This document shows, piece by piece, positions 34,621-44,368 of a stretch of DNA of 64,000 nt. Each line of letters starts with the position of its first letter. The first letter of the stretch is position 1. Location: NCBI GenBank assembly GCA_023227965.1, contig JALOCA010000011.1, positions 1 to 64,000 of the forward strand, in the 5' to 3' direction. The DNA is from Lentimicrobiaceae bacterium. Lineage in GTDB: Bacteria > Bacteroidota > Bacteroidia > Bacteroidales > JALOCA01. Made by a program: the position numbers and the translations under genes. The notes beneath the pieces were generated by a model, which was not told the DNA's origin, made no database searches, and saw only the letters and a list, made by a program, of their open reading frames with translations.

Positions 34621-34977
34621 TTATTTTGCTTGTTCTTTATTTTGTATTTCGGTAAGCGAGGTAATTACTTCGTAATATATTTTTTCAAATTTATCAGGCT
34701 TTTGTAAATAATATTGTAAGCTTTTTCTGAATTGCTGCTGGTTAATACCATGTTTAATAAAGATATTTTTGTAATAAAAAGGAGTATAAAAGTTCATATT
34801 TGCTCCTCTTTCTTGTTTTTGTTTTAAGGCAGCCTCCACAAGATGTACGTCAGTAAGAATTTCTACCATTTTTGAAGAAGGAATAATAGCCACAGAAGAA
34901 TTACTGGCAGATTTATTATTACAGGATATAATAAATAGTAATAATATGACAATAATATAGCTATTTTTTGTTTGCAT
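34621..34977 (-). CDS. DUF4296 family lipoprotein
   Basis: 118 residues. Signal with lipobox FIISC (C19); then IPSSKMVEILTDVHLVEAAL, the DUF4296 hallmark, and a helical C-terminal part. Family is specific to Bacteroidota and has no known function. Its ATG lies inside the end of the OmpH-like gene (17-base overlap), so it is co-translated with it. Confidence 0.85.
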   Translation of the reverse strand: MQTKNSYIIVILLLFIISCNNKSASNSSVAIIPSSKMVEILTDVHLVEAALKQKQERGANMNFYTPFYYKNIFIKHGINQQQFRKSLQYYLQKPDKFEKIYYEVITSLTEIQNKEQAK

Positions 34978-35653
34978 TATATTCCTTATTCAATTGTTCT
35001 ATCACATCCTTGGTTATATCAAGAGTATCGTTTGAAAGAAAAACATCTCCTCCTTTTTTAATATTCAGAATGTAATCGAATTGATATGTTTTATTATAGC
35101 GTTTCAAAAAATTAGTTACACTATCAAATAACTGGATATTCAAGTCAATCTCTTTTTGTGAAAGTTCGCCGGCATATTTATCCTGAAGTTCCAAAATTTT
35201 CTGTTGTTCATCCATCAGTTGTTTTTCATTGATTTTGGCTAATTCAGAAGTGAGTATGTTGGATGCAACTTTTTGCTGAAAATCCGCTACCTTTTTATCA
35301 AAGTTTTTTTTCAGGGTTTTAATGTCTAATTGTTTACGATTATGTGCATTTTCCAATTGTTGCCGGAGTTCTTTTACCAGTGTGTAGTGTTCAAGTATGG
35401 AATCGGAATTAACACAAGCCACTGATACCGAGCCAGAAACTTGTTTAGCTTGCAGCGAAACCGGATAAATTGTGGCTGTTTTTGGGGAAGTAAAAAAGAG
35501 CACATACAAAACCAACAATCCTGTAAATAACAAAGCATTAAGCAAAAATAATATTCGCAATGGGTTACATTTTTTGCCTGTTTTTATTTCCGGTATTTGC
35601 AGGACAGGTGCAGAGGGGGTTTCTTCTTCGGGTGGAAAATTTTCTTCGGTCAT
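34961..35653 (-). CDS. OmpH/Skp-like protein with N-terminal membrane anchor
   Basis: 230 residues. A cytoplasmic proline-rich N-terminus (1-30), one membrane helix (about 34-54), then the Skp fold: a short beta strand (VSVACVNSDSILEHY), a long coiled coil (about 95-170, rich in K/E/Q) and a return strand FDYILNIKKGGDVFLSNDTLDIT. Skp/OmpH chaperones hold unfolded outer-membrane proteins in the periplasm; here the chaperone seems to be tethered by the helix instead of having a cleaved signal. It follows recQ by 15 bases and overlaps DUF4296. Confidence 0.82.
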   Translation of the reverse strand: MTEENFPPEEETPSAPVLQIPEIKTGKKCNPLRILFLLNALLFTGLLVLYVLFFTSPKTATIYPVSLQAKQVSGSVSVACVNSDSILEHYTLVKELRQQLENAHNRKQLDIKTLKKNFDKKVADFQQKVASNILTSELAKINEKQLMDEQQKILELQDKYAGELSQKEIDLNIQLFDSVTNFLKRYNKTYQFDYILNIKKGGDVFLSNDTLDITKDVIEQLNKEYNANKK

Positions 35654-35668
35654 GTTGATTTTGTGATT

Positions 35669-37867
35669 TTAGTTTCCTACTTCAGACATAAATCTTATCC
35701 GCATCAAACGAATTTCTTCTTTATTATATTCGTCTTCACCAAGTTCGGTTAATGCAACATCCACAGAATCGGATTCTGCGTCGTGAAAATACTCGAAAAT
35801 TTCTTCCTGATGATAAAGATCCACGTTTTTTTCGATATAAAAATTCAGGTCAAGTTTGGTTCCGGAAGCTACGATGCGTTCAATTTCAGTAAGCAACTCA
35901 TCCATAGTGAGGTTTTTGGCAAAAGCGATATCGTCGAGATCAATTTTTCGATCAATATTTTGGATGATATATACCTTAAGTCCCGACTTGTTGACTACCG
36001 ATTTCACTACCATGTCCATGGGGCGAATAATCTCATTTTCTTCTACATACTGGGCAATCAATTCGATGAAGGGCTTACCGTATTTTAAAGCTTTACCGGC
36101 TCCAACACCAGTAATTTGTTTTAGTTCGTCTAAGGTAATGGGATATTGTATCGCCATATCTTCGAGCGAAGGATCCTGAAAAATTACGAAGGGCGGCAAC
36201 TTTTCTTTGCGAGAAATTTCTTTTCGCAAATCTTTAAGCAGGGAAAACAGGGTTTTGTCGGCAGTGCTCGTTGTATGACCTCCGGCAAAAAATTCGTCAT
36301 CCTCGGGTTGTTCGTATTCGTACTCGCTGGTAAGCATAAAGGAATGGGGCTTTTTGTAAAACTTCATTCCTTCGGGGCTTACTTTGAGTAGTCCGTAATT
36401 ATCAATGTCTTTTACCAGTAATCTCTCAATAAGAGCTTGTCTTATCACACTGTCCCAAAATCTTTCGTCTTTTTCCATACCTTTTCCAAAAACAGATAAT
36501 TTATTATGTTTCATGGTTTTAATGGTAGCGGAATTTTTTCCGATAAGAATATTGACAATATGTTTGGCTTTAAAAAGTTGCTTTACTTCGAGCACGGTTT
36601 CCAAAAGTAGCATCACGTAGTCGCGCCCTTCAAATTTTGCCTTGGGATGCAGGCAGTTATCGCAGTTGTGGCAATTTTCTTCCAAATAGATTTCCCCAAA
36701 ATAATGCAGGAGTTGTTTGCGGCGGCACACGGAGGATTCAGTATAGGCAACGGTTTCAAGCAAAAGGGCTTTTGCAATTTCCTGTTCAGCTACCGGCTTG
36801 TCTTTCATGAATTTTTCCAGTTTCAGGATGTCGTCGTAGCTGTAAAATGCAATGCAATTTCCTTCACCGTCATCTCTGCCTGAGCGTCCGGTTTCCTGGT
36901 AATATCCTTCGAGGCTTTTGGGGATGTCGTGATGTATAACAAAACGCACATCGGGTTTGTCTATTCCCATTCCAAAGGCGATGGTAGCAACAATAACTTC
37001 TACTTCTTCCATCAGGAATTTGTCTTGGTTAATTACCCTTGTTTGAGAATCGAGCCCGGCATGATAGGGTAAAGCCCTGATTCCGTTTACCTGCAAGGTT
37101 TCGGCAATTTCTTCCACTTTTTTCCGGCTAAGGCAGTAAATAATTCCTGATTTTCCGGGATTTGCCTTTATGTATTTGATTATTTCCTTTACCACATCGC
37201 TACCTTTGGACCTTACTTCGTAGTACAAGTTGGGCCGGTTGAAGGAGGATTTAAAGATGACAGCATTAAGCATATTCAGGTTTTTCTGAATATCCTGTTG
37301 TACTTTTGGGGTGGCTGTGGCTGTAAGTGCCATCACGGGAACTTTTTGCCCGATGTTTTCTATGATTGGGCGAAGTCTGCGATATTCAGGGCGAAAATCG
37401 TGCCCCCATTCCGAAATGCAATGGGCTTCGTCAATGGCATAGAAGGAAATATTAATATCCTTCAAAAACAGCACATTCTCATCTTTTGTAAGCGATTCGG
37501 GCGCTACATACAGCAACTTGGTTTTGCCAGACGTAAGATCTTTTTTGACATCAATAATCTCCTGTTTGGATAATGAGGAGTTTAAAAAATGGGCTATTCC
37601 CTTTTCTGCTCCGAAATTGCGAAGTGCATCCACCTGATTTTTCATCAGTGCAATGAGCGGTGAGATGATGATTGCAGTACCTTCAAGTATTAATGCAGGC
37701 AACTGGTAGCAAAGCGATTTTCCTCCACCGGTCGGCATTATTATAAAGGTATCCTTGTTTTCGAGCACACTCTTAATTATCACTTCCTGGTTTCCTTTGA
37801 AGGTGTCGTAACCAAAAAATCTTTTTAAAAAACCATGAAGCGAGTCTTTTTCTTTAATACCAGCCAT
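35669..37867 (-). CDS. recQ: ATP-dependent DNA helicase RecQ
   Basis: 732 residues. Walker A is MPTGGGKSL (K50), the Walker B DEAH box is AIDEAHCISEWGHDFRP (D146-H149), and motif VI is QETGRSGRDDGEG. The zinc-binding part shows CRRKQLLHYF...NCHNCDNC. A winged helix and an HRDC-like domain follow (LKQITGVGAGKALKYGKPFI). RecQ unwinds DNA 3'-5' in recombination repair. The C-terminal extension of about 100 residues after HRDC is normal in Bacteroidota. Promoter box at 37950-37943. Confidence 0.94.
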   Translation of the reverse strand: MAGIKEKDSLHGFLKRFFGYDTFKGNQEVIIKSVLENKDTFIIMPTGGGKSLCYQLPALILEGTAIIISPLIALMKNQVDALRNFGAEKGIAHFLNSSLSKQEIIDVKKDLTSGKTKLLYVAPESLTKDENVLFLKDINISFYAIDEAHCISEWGHDFRPEYRRLRPIIENIGQKVPVMALTATATPKVQQDIQKNLNMLNAVIFKSSFNRPNLYYEVRSKGSDVVKEIIKYIKANPGKSGIIYCLSRKKVEEIAETLQVNGIRALPYHAGLDSQTRVINQDKFLMEEVEVIVATIAFGMGIDKPDVRFVIHHDIPKSLEGYYQETGRSGRDDGEGNCIAFYSYDDILKLEKFMKDKPVAEQEIAKALLLETVAYTESSVCRRKQLLHYFGEIYLEENCHNCDNCLHPKAKFEGRDYVMLLLETVLEVKQLFKAKHIVNILIGKNSATIKTMKHNKLSVFGKGMEKDERFWDSVIRQALIERLLVKDIDNYGLLKVSPEGMKFYKKPHSFMLTSEYEYEQPEDDEFFAGGHTTSTADKTLFSLLKDLRKEISRKEKLPPFVIFQDPSLEDMAIQYPITLDELKQITGVGAGKALKYGKPFIELIAQYVEENEIIRPMDMVVKSVVNKSGLKVYIIQNIDRKIDLDDIAFAKNLTMDELLTEIERIVASGTKLDLNFYIEKNVDLYHQEEIFEYFHDAESDSVDVALTELGEDEYNKEEIRLMRIRFMSEVGN

Positions 37868-37942
37868 TTTATTAAACAGTATTAATAATATTAAACAATT
37901 GCATATCAGACAAGTGCTATGTTCTGATTGCTAATATGAATA

Positions 37943-37950
37943 CAAATTTA
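37943..37950 (-). promoter_or_regulatory. -7 box (TAAATTTG) upstream of recQ
   Basis: Exact TAnnTTTG on the minus strand, about 75 bases before the recQ ATG, implying a leader of about 70 bases. Confidence 0.35.
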
Positions 37951-38230
37951 CTTCTTTTTGAGATAATTTTTTCAACTATTCTCAATTAAAAACAAATGTA
38001 ATTATAAAAAATAAAAATTCCCTTTTGCAGAAAAAAAATCTCCCTCCGTTTAAAACGATTCTTTTTCTGAATATTGTGCGAAATTAAAAAACTTTATTGA
38101 ACTGTTTAATCATACAAGTATTTTTTTACTATTAAATGAAAAGATTTGTATCAAATGGTAATACAAGTATTTATGTAATGTTTGATGGTATGATTTTTTA
38201 AAATTAGCAATATGAAAACAACTTAATATG

Positions 38231-38238
38231 TACATTTG
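38231..38238 (+). promoter_or_regulatory. -7 box (TACATTTG) upstream of the AhpD-like gene
   Basis: Exact TAnnTTTG, 19 bases before the ATG at 38258. It overlaps an in-frame ATG at 38228, which therefore cannot be the start. Confidence 0.45.
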
Positions 38239-38257
38239 CGTTTCTATTTTAAACCAA

Positions 38258-38584
38258 ATGCCCATGGATGCGTTAGAGGATTACAATGCCTACCGCCAAA
38301 AAATGAATAAAAAGTTATTGGGAACTAACGATAAAGTGATTAAAAAAATTTTTAACACCGATGCAAATGCATATAAAGAAGGAGCTTTATTCGTAAAAAC
38401 CAAGGAAATATTAGGGCTTGTTACTTCCATGGTGCTTCGTTGCGGCGATTGTATAAAATACCACTTGATAAAATGCTTCGAGAATAGATTTGCCCGGGAA
38501 GAACTCTTTGCAGTTTTTGGAATTGTAAATCTTGTGGAAGGCATCATAGTAATTCATCATACACGAAGAACCCTGGAGCTTTGA
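38258..38584 (+). CDS. Carboxymuconolactone decarboxylase (AhpD-like) family protein
   Basis: 108 residues, all-helical. The redox motif is RCGDCIKYH (C62, C65, H69), the CxxCxxxH of AhpD-like proteins, flanked by KTKEILGLVTSMVL, the usual core helix. AhpD recycles peroxiredoxin in mycobacteria; Bacteroidota homologues are peroxidase-like or unknown. Starts at MPMDALEDY (ATG at 38258, or 38264), after the promoter box. It stands alone, 76 bases before the DUF5686 gene. Confidence 0.85.
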   Translation: MPMDALEDYNAYRQKMNKKLLGTNDKVIKKIFNTDANAYKEGALFVKTKEILGLVTSMVLRCGDCIKYHLIKCFENRFAREELFAVFGIVNLVEGIIVIHHTRRTLEL

Positions 38585-38660
38585 GAAGAACTGGAAAAAA
38601 CCGCAAAGGGATTATGATTATTTTTCCCCATCTTTTAACCACTAAGTTCAGCCAGAAAGT

Positions 38661-41144
38661 ATGAAACAAATTTTACGATTTAGTACAATTGTTATCTTCT
38701 TATTTCTTTTTTTCTTTGTGCCTCAATCTATTGTATTAGCGCAAAGTACAAAAATTATGGGAAAAATCATTGATGCCCAAACCCGCGAGCCCATTCCTTT
38801 TGCCAATGTATACCTCAAAGGGACAACCATAGGTACTTTTACTGATTTTGAAGGAAATTTTTCCATAGATACTAAAAAAGCTTCCGACAGCATAGCCGCT
38901 TCATTTTTAGGGTATATTACCGTTACAAAAAAAATTATCAAAAATAAATTTCAAACGATCAACTTCGAACTTTTTCCCAATAAGCTTACCCTTGCCACAG
39001 TAGAAATCCATCCCGGCAAAAATCCCGCGGAAGTTTTATGGGAAAAACTGCTGGCAAACAGGAAAAATAATGACATGGATAAGCTGAATTATTATGAATA
39101 TGAGGCATATACAAAAATTCAATTTGATGCCAACAACTTATCAGAAAAATTTCGCAACCGGAGAATATTTAAGCCTTTTCAATTTATTTTCGACAATGTG
39201 GATACATCCACCATCAATGGAAAAGCCTACCTGCCAATTTTTCTTTCGGAAACCGTTTCCGACATTTATTTCCGAAAAGAACCAAAATCACAACGGGAAT
39301 ATATTAAAGCATCAAAGGTGTCTGGCATTGAAAATGAAAGTATTTCGCAGTTTTTGGGAGATATGATACAGAATATCAATATATATGATAACTATCTGAC
39401 AATCTTTCAGAAAAATTTTGTGAATCCTGCCGGATCCTCCGGACTTGTGTTTTATAAATATTATCTGGTTGACAGTTCGTTTGTTGGAAACCAATGGTGC
39501 TATCAGGTAATGTTTAAGCCCCGGCGTAAACAAGAATTTACTTTTACCGGTAAAATATGGATTCACGACTCAACCTATGCCATTAAAAAGGTGGATATGC
39601 GCATGAGCGACGATATCAACATGAACTTCATCAACGACTTAGTTATTAACCAGGAATATAACAGATTTGAAAACAAGTACTGGATGATCACAAAAGATCA
39701 GATGGTGGTTGATTTTAATATTGTAGAAGATGCTAAATCCACTATGGGCTTTTACGGACATAAAACCACTTCATATAAAAATTTTGTTTTTGACACTCCC
39801 AGGGAAAATAAAATTTATACGACTCCAACAAACATAGTTATAGCCGACGACGCACTGAAAAAGAGCAATAACTTCTGGCATACAGCACGACACGATAGTT
39901 TAACCCGCGACGAACAAACAATTTACAAAATGGTGGATACATTAAAAACTCTACCTGTTTTTAACACCTATGTAGATATTGTGAAAATGGTAACCTTAGG
40001 TTACTGGATAAAAGGAAATTTTGAATGGGGACCGGTAGGTTCGCTTTACAGTTTTAATAAAATAGAGGGAAATCGGTTTAAAATTGGAGGACGAACAAGC
40101 AATAAATTCAGTACCAAAATAATGCTCGATGGTCATGTAGCGTATGGAACTAAAGATGAAAAATTCAAATATGGAGGCGGCTTTATTTACATGTTCGATA
40201 AAAACCCAAGACGAGCTATGGGCGCTTCGTTTAAACACGACAATGAGCAGTTAGGACAAAGCCTAAACGCCTGGGGCGAAGATTTTTTGTTCACTTCTAT
40301 CATCAGAAGAAATCCATCTGACAAATTATCGCTTGTAGATCACTACCACGCTTATTACGAACACGAATGGATGACCGGATTTTCCAATACTGTTTTATTT
40401 ACTCATAGAAACCTGTTTTCCATAGGTGAAACAAAATTTTACCGCTATGTAAATGGAAAACAAGATACTATAAATAGCATTACCACTACTGAAATTGGGT
40501 TAAAAACCCATTTGGCTTATAAAGAACGTTTTGTGATGGGTGAATTTGAAAGAATCAGCCTCGGCGCCCAATACCCCGTGCTCGATATTGATTATGCTTA
40601 CGGTATCCCCCATGCTTTACAAAGTAACTACGAATACCACCGGCTGCAACTCAGGATTACCGATTGGTATAATATCGGTACTTTTGGCTGGTCGAAATAT
40701 AGTATTGAAGGTGGAAAAATATGGGGAAAAGTGCCCTACCCTTTATTGAAAATTCATGAGGGCAACGAAACCTACTGGTTTGATGATATGGCTTTCAACC
40801 TGATGAATTACAACGAATTTGTAAGTAATACCTATGCAAGTTTCTACTACACACATCATTTTGTAGGCTTTTTCTTGAATAAAATCCCCCTGATGCGCAA
40901 ACTGAAGTGGAGAGAAGTGGGTTTTATAAAAGGTGTAATGGGAACGGTGGATGAAAAAAATAAAAATTATGCAGCTTTTCCCAAAGGAACCTATACCTTG
41001 GACAAACCATACTTTGAAGCGGGTGTCGGAGTGGAAAACATCCTGAAATTTATCCGTATAGATGCGGTATGGAGATTATCGTATTACGATCATCCCGAAA
41101 TTAATAAATTTGGTGTGATGGTATCCATGTGGTTCGACTTTTGA
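38661..41144 (+). CDS. DUF5686 outer-membrane protein with carboxypeptidase-like plug domain
   Basis: 827 residues. Signal peptide 1-27; a CarboxypepD_reg-like beta-sandwich (about 31-115, with GKIIDAQTREPIPFANVYL and GTFTDFEGNFSI); then the DUF5686 region (about 120-827), beta-rich with aromatic strands and ending in an outer-membrane barrel signature, GVMVSMWFDF, with terminal Phe. Common in Bacteroidota, function unknown; probably an outer-membrane barrel with periplasmic domains. It has no adjacent SusD-like gene, so it is not a nutrient-uptake SusC pair. lptB follows in the same direction, 51 bases away with its own box. Confidence 0.85.
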   Translation: MKQILRFSTIVIFLFLFFFVPQSIVLAQSTKIMGKIIDAQTREPIPFANVYLKGTTIGTFTDFEGNFSIDTKKASDSIAASFLGYITVTKKIIKNKFQTINFELFPNKLTLATVEIHPGKNPAEVLWEKLLANRKNNDMDKLNYYEYEAYTKIQFDANNLSEKFRNRRIFKPFQFIFDNVDTSTINGKAYLPIFLSETVSDIYFRKEPKSQREYIKASKVSGIENESISQFLGDMIQNINIYDNYLTIFQKNFVNPAGSSGLVFYKYYLVDSSFVGNQWCYQVMFKPRRKQEFTFTGKIWIHDSTYAIKKVDMRMSDDINMNFINDLVINQEYNRFENKYWMITKDQMVVDFNIVEDAKSTMGFYGHKTTSYKNFVFDTPRENKIYTTPTNIVIADDALKKSNNFWHTARHDSLTRDEQTIYKMVDTLKTLPVFNTYVDIVKMVTLGYWIKGNFEWGPVGSLYSFNKIEGNRFKIGGRTSNKFSTKIMLDGHVAYGTKDEKFKYGGGFIYMFDKNPRRAMGASFKHDNEQLGQSLNAWGEDFLFTSIIRRNPSDKLSLVDHYHAYYEHEWMTGFSNTVLFTHRNLFSIGETKFYRYVNGKQDTINSITTTEIGLKTHLAYKERFVMGEFERISLGAQYPVLDIDYAYGIPHALQSNYEYHRLQLRITDWYNIGTFGWSKYSIEGGKIWGKVPYPLLKIHEGNETYWFDDMAFNLMNYNEFVSNTYASFYYTHHFVGFFLNKIPLMRKLKWREVGFIKGVMGTVDEKNKNYAAFPKGTYTLDKPYFEAGVGVENILKFIRIDAVWRLSYYDHPEINKFGVMVSMWFDF

Positions 41145-41152
41145 TTTTTCGT

Positions 41153-41160
41153 TACTTTTG
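41153..41160 (+). promoter_or_regulatory. -7 box (TACTTTTG) upstream of lptB
   Basis: Exact TAnnTTTG, 35 bases before the lptB ATG at 41196. Confidence 0.45.
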
Positions 41161-41195
41161 CTCGCGAAAGTCCTCATTGATAAAATAAACCGAAA

Positions 41196-41918
41196 ATGAT
41201 CCTTCGTACAGAAAATCTTGTAAAAAAATACCGTCAGCGGACGGTAGTAAATAATGTTTCCATTGAGGTAAAACAAGGAGAAATTGTAGGATTGCTGGGC
41301 CCGAACGGAGCCGGAAAAACTACTTCTTTTTATATGATAGTAGGATTGATTAGACCCCTTATGGGAAAGGTGTTTCTTGAAGACAAGGAAATTACCGAAG
41401 AACCCATGTACCGGCGTGCACAATTGGGAATAGGCTACCTGGCACAGGAAGCTTCCGTTTTCAGAAAATTAAGTGTGGAAGATAATCTCCGTGCGGTATT
41501 GGAATTTACAAAGCTTAATAAAAAGGAACAATCGCAACGGCTCGAATCGCTGCTGGAAGAATTCGGACTGGTTCACGTACGGAAAAGTTATGGCATCACC
41601 CTTTCGGGAGGAGAAAGGCGTAGAACGGAAATTGCCCGTGCACTTGCCGTTGACCCCAAATTTATCTTGCTCGACGAACCCTTTGCCGGGGTTGACCCCA
41701 TTGCAGTGGAAGATATTCAAAATATTGTGGTTCACTTAAAAGACCGGAATATCGGGGTACTGATTACTGACCACAACGTACACGAAACCCTTTCGATAAC
41801 CAACAGAGCATATTTACTTTTTGAAGGCTCGGTACTCAAGGCTGGTACTTCTGAAGAACTGGCAAATGACGAACAGGTAAGAAAGGTGTACCTGGGAGAA
41901 AAATTTGAATTAAGATAA
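41196..41918 (+). CDS. lptB: LPS export ABC ATPase LptB
   Basis: 240 residues. Walker A GPNGAGKTT (35-43), LGIGYLAQEASVFRKLSVEDNL (the LptB-specific Q-loop region), signature LSGGERRRTEIARALA, Walker B FILLDEPFAGVDPIAVEDIQ and H-loop TDHNVHETL. LptB powers extraction of LPS by LptFG to the outer membrane. Its stop lies 2 bases from the convergent end of atpC. Confidence 0.95.
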   Translation: MILRTENLVKKYRQRTVVNNVSIEVKQGEIVGLLGPNGAGKTTSFYMIVGLIRPLMGKVFLEDKEITEEPMYRRAQLGIGYLAQEASVFRKLSVEDNLRAVLEFTKLNKKEQSQRLESLLEEFGLVHVRKSYGITLSGGERRRTEIARALAVDPKFILLDEPFAGVDPIAVEDIQNIVVHLKDRNIGVLITDHNVHETLSITNRAYLLFEGSVLKAGTSEELANDEQVRKVYLGEKFELR

Positions 41919-41920
41919 AA

Positions 41921-42157
41921 CTATTCTGCCAATATCAGCACAGTATTATTTTTCACTTCCACAACGCCGCCATTTACCTCATAAAAAAAGGTTTGGTTTT
42001 CGTTATCCACTATCTTAATTTTTCCTTTGACAAGTATAGATATCAATGGGGCATGATGGTTTAAGATTTCCAGACTGCCATCAATACCCGTTAGTTGTAC
42101 AAGCGATACTTCGCCAGTGTACAGAGTTTGATCGGGTTTAATGATTTCCAATTTCAT
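41921..42157 (-). CDS. atpC: F1 ATP synthase epsilon subunit
   Basis: 78 residues: only the N-terminal beta-sandwich (MKLEIIKPDQTLYTGEV, then GSLEILNHHAPLISIL). The C-terminal helical hairpin that inhibits the enzyme in E. coli (about 55 more residues) is missing; short epsilon is usual in this phylum. Follows atpD by 8 bases. Confidence 0.93.
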   Translation of the reverse strand: MKLEIIKPDQTLYTGEVSLVQLTGIDGSLEILNHHAPLISILVKGKIKIVDNENQTFFYEVNGGVVEVKNNTVLILAE

Positions 42158-42165
42158 GGGGAAGG

Positions 42166-43671
42166 TTAAACAGATTTCAACATAACTCTTCCTTTTTCAA
42201 TTGCCTGCTCTATGGTTCCCACAAGGTTGAATGCCGATTCGGGATATTCATCCACTTCGCCGTTGAGAATCATTTTGAACCCTTTAATGGTATCTTCAAT
42301 AGATACAAAAACCCCGGGAAGACCTGTAAATTGTTCGGCAACATGGAAAGGCTGCGACAGGAAGCGCTGAACACGCCGTGCCCGGTGCACGATTAACTTG
42401 TCTTCTTCAGAAAGTTCATCCATTCCCAAAATGGCAATAATATCCTGTAACTCCTTGTTTCGCTGCAAAATTTGCTTTACCTGTTGGGCAGTATTGTAGT
42501 GTTCGTCGCCCACAACGTCGGGTGAAAGAATCCGGGATGTGGAATCGAGAGGGTCAACTGCGGGATAAATACCCATTTCAGAAATTTTACGATTGAGTAC
42601 CGTTGTGGCATCAAGATGGGCAAAAGTGGTAGCAGGTGCAGGGTCGGTAAGGTCGTCTGCAGGTACATAAATAGCTTGTACCGAAGTAATAGACCCACGT
42701 TTGGTGGAGGTAATACGTTCCTGCATTATTCCCATTTCTGTGGCAAGGGTAGGTTGGTATCCTACTGCGGAAGGCATACGTCCCAACAGTGCCGATACTT
42801 CGGAACCTGCCTGTGTAAACCGGAAAATATTATCAATAAAAAACAAAATATCGTGTCCGCCCGATTTATCATCTCCGTCGCGGAAATATTCGGCTAACGA
42901 CAAACCGGAAAGGGCAACCCGTGCACGGGCTCCTGGAGGTTCGTTCATTTGTCCGAAGACAAGCGTTCCCTGTGACTTTGCCAGTTCGTTGCGGTCAACT
43001 TTCGACAAGTCCCAACCCCCGTTTTTCATATCTTCTTCAAATTCTTTGCCATAGCGAATTACACCCGATTCTATCATCTCACGCAGCAAGTCGTTTCCTT
43101 CGCGCGTACGTTCGCCTACACCTGCAAAAACAGAAATTCCGGAATATTTTTTTGCTATGTTATTAATCAATTCCATAATAATAACCGTTTTGCCTACTCC
43201 TGCCCCTCCGAACAATCCGATTTTACCGCCCTTTGCATAAGGTTCAATCAAATCAATTACCTTTATACCAGTGTATAACACTTCGCGTTGCGTGGTAAGA
43301 TTTTCAAAAAGAGGTGGTTCGCGGTGTATGCTGTATTCTTTTACTTTTTCAACTTTTCCCAAGCCATCAATGGCTTCACCTATTACATTGAATAGCCTAC
43401 CTTTAATCTCCTCTGTTGTAGGCATGGTGATGGGTTTGCCGGTGGCAATTACCGGCATTCCCCTGCGAAGTCCGTCGGTAGAATCCATTGCAATGGTTCG
43501 AATGGTATTTTCACCAATATCCTGCTGGCATTCGAGTACGATGACCTGACCGTTGTCGTTGGTTACTTCAAGGGCATCATAAATATTAGGTAAACGAACG
43601 TCTTCATCAAAAGAAATATCTATAACAGGACCAATGATTTGGATTATTCTGCCGGTATTTTTGGGGTTCAT
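42166..43671 (-). CDS. atpD: F1 ATP synthase beta subunit
   Basis: 501 residues. P-loop GGAGVGKT (155-162), catalytic glutamate in GVGERTREGNDL, and ALLGRMPSAVGYQPTL, the beta signature. ATP synthesis is catalysed on this subunit. Encoded only with atpC; the remaining ATP synthase genes are elsewhere, a split layout typical of Bacteroidota. Promoter box at 43702-43695. Confidence 0.97.
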   Translation of the reverse strand: MNPKNTGRIIQIIGPVIDISFDEDVRLPNIYDALEVTNDNGQVIVLECQQDIGENTIRTIAMDSTDGLRRGMPVIATGKPITMPTTEEIKGRLFNVIGEAIDGLGKVEKVKEYSIHREPPLFENLTTQREVLYTGIKVIDLIEPYAKGGKIGLFGGAGVGKTVIIMELINNIAKKYSGISVFAGVGERTREGNDLLREMIESGVIRYGKEFEEDMKNGGWDLSKVDRNELAKSQGTLVFGQMNEPPGARARVALSGLSLAEYFRDGDDKSGGHDILFFIDNIFRFTQAGSEVSALLGRMPSAVGYQPTLATEMGIMQERITSTKRGSITSVQAIYVPADDLTDPAPATTFAHLDATTVLNRKISEMGIYPAVDPLDSTSRILSPDVVGDEHYNTAQQVKQILQRNKELQDIIAILGMDELSEEDKLIVHRARRVQRFLSQPFHVAEQFTGLPGVFVSIEDTIKGFKMILNGEVDEYPESAFNLVGTIEQAIEKGRVMLKSV

Positions 43672-43694
43672 AAGAATCGGTATTTAAAAGCTGC

Positions 43695-43702
43695 CAAAAT
43701 TA
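43695..43702 (-). promoter_or_regulatory. -7 box (TAATTTTG) upstream of atpD
   Basis: Exact TAnnTTTG on the minus strand, about 23 bases before the ATG at 43671. Confidence 0.45.
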
Positions 43703-43732
43703 AACAAAACCTAAGTATAAGTATATGATAAA

Positions 43733-44368
43733 TTATTTTTTTATGAGTTTCCTTTGGAAGATGATAATGGTTAACACTCCGATGGTTATAGCAGAATCAG
43801 CAATATTGAACACCGGACGAAATAACAAAAAATCTTTTCCTCCCCAGAAAGGAACCCATGAAGGATAGTTGCCGCTGATAATCGGGAAATAAAGCATGTC
43901 TACTACTTTTCCATGCAGAAAAGTACTGTAGCCGCCTCCGGCGGGCAAAAGTCGTGCTGTTTCTATAAAAGTACTTTCGCTGAATAGCATACCGTAAAAT
44001 GCACTGTCAATGATATTTCCAAATGCACCGGCAAGAATAAGCGACATGCAGATAACCAAGCCTGTGCCGGCTCCTTTTTTGATAAGATACACAATATAAT
44101 ACCCTATTCCGCCGATGGCAATCAGGCGAAAAAGGCTTAACAAGAGTTTACCGTAGTTCCCTCCAAACTGCATCCCGAAAGCCATGCCTTCATTTTCGGT
44201 GAAATTGATAAGAAACCAATTGCCAAAAATCGGGAATTCCTGCCCTAATGTCATATGTGTTTTAATCCAGATTTTTACGACCTGGTCGAGCAGCAACACT
44301 AAAAAGATGATAATAAGAGATTTCTTTAACACGGCACTGCTAATTCTTTCCCTGCTGAAGTTTTGCAT
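43733..44368 (-). CDS. lspA: Lipoprotein signal peptidase (signal peptidase II)
   Basis: 211 residues with four membrane helices. The catalytic aspartates are D121 in AGAFGNIIDSAFYG and D191 in VFNIADSAI; FTENEGMAFGM is the conserved family loop. It cleaves prolipoproteins after lipidation, as needed for the several lipoproteins in this window. Longer than E. coli LspA because of a loop at about 127-180, which is common in Bacteroidota. Its start overlaps the end of the DksA-like gene by 29 bases. Confidence 0.95.
   Translation of the reverse strand: MQNFSRERISSAVLKKSLIIIFLVLLLDQVVKIWIKTHMTLGQEFPIFGNWFLINFTENEGMAFGMQFGGNYGKLLLSLFRLIAIGGIGYYIVYLIKKGAGTGLVICMSLILAGAFGNIIDSAFYGMLFSESTFIETARLLPAGGGYSTFLHGKVVDMLYFPIISGNYPSWVPFWGGKDFLLFRPVFNIADSAITIGVLTIIIFQRKLIKK

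Larger units (their letters stand above)
37868..38257. other. AT-rich intergenic region between divergent recQ and AhpD-like gene
   Basis: 390 very AT-rich bases. It contains two exact copies of ATACAAGTATTT (38112-38123 and 38161-38172, 49 bases apart), a -7 box for recQ (minus) and one for the plus-strand gene at 38231. No coding frame that I can support. The direct repeats could be operator sites; this is a guess. Confidence 0.45.

Noticed and set aside
38228..38257. Upstream ATG of the AhpD-like gene
   Set aside because: It overlaps the promoter -7 box.
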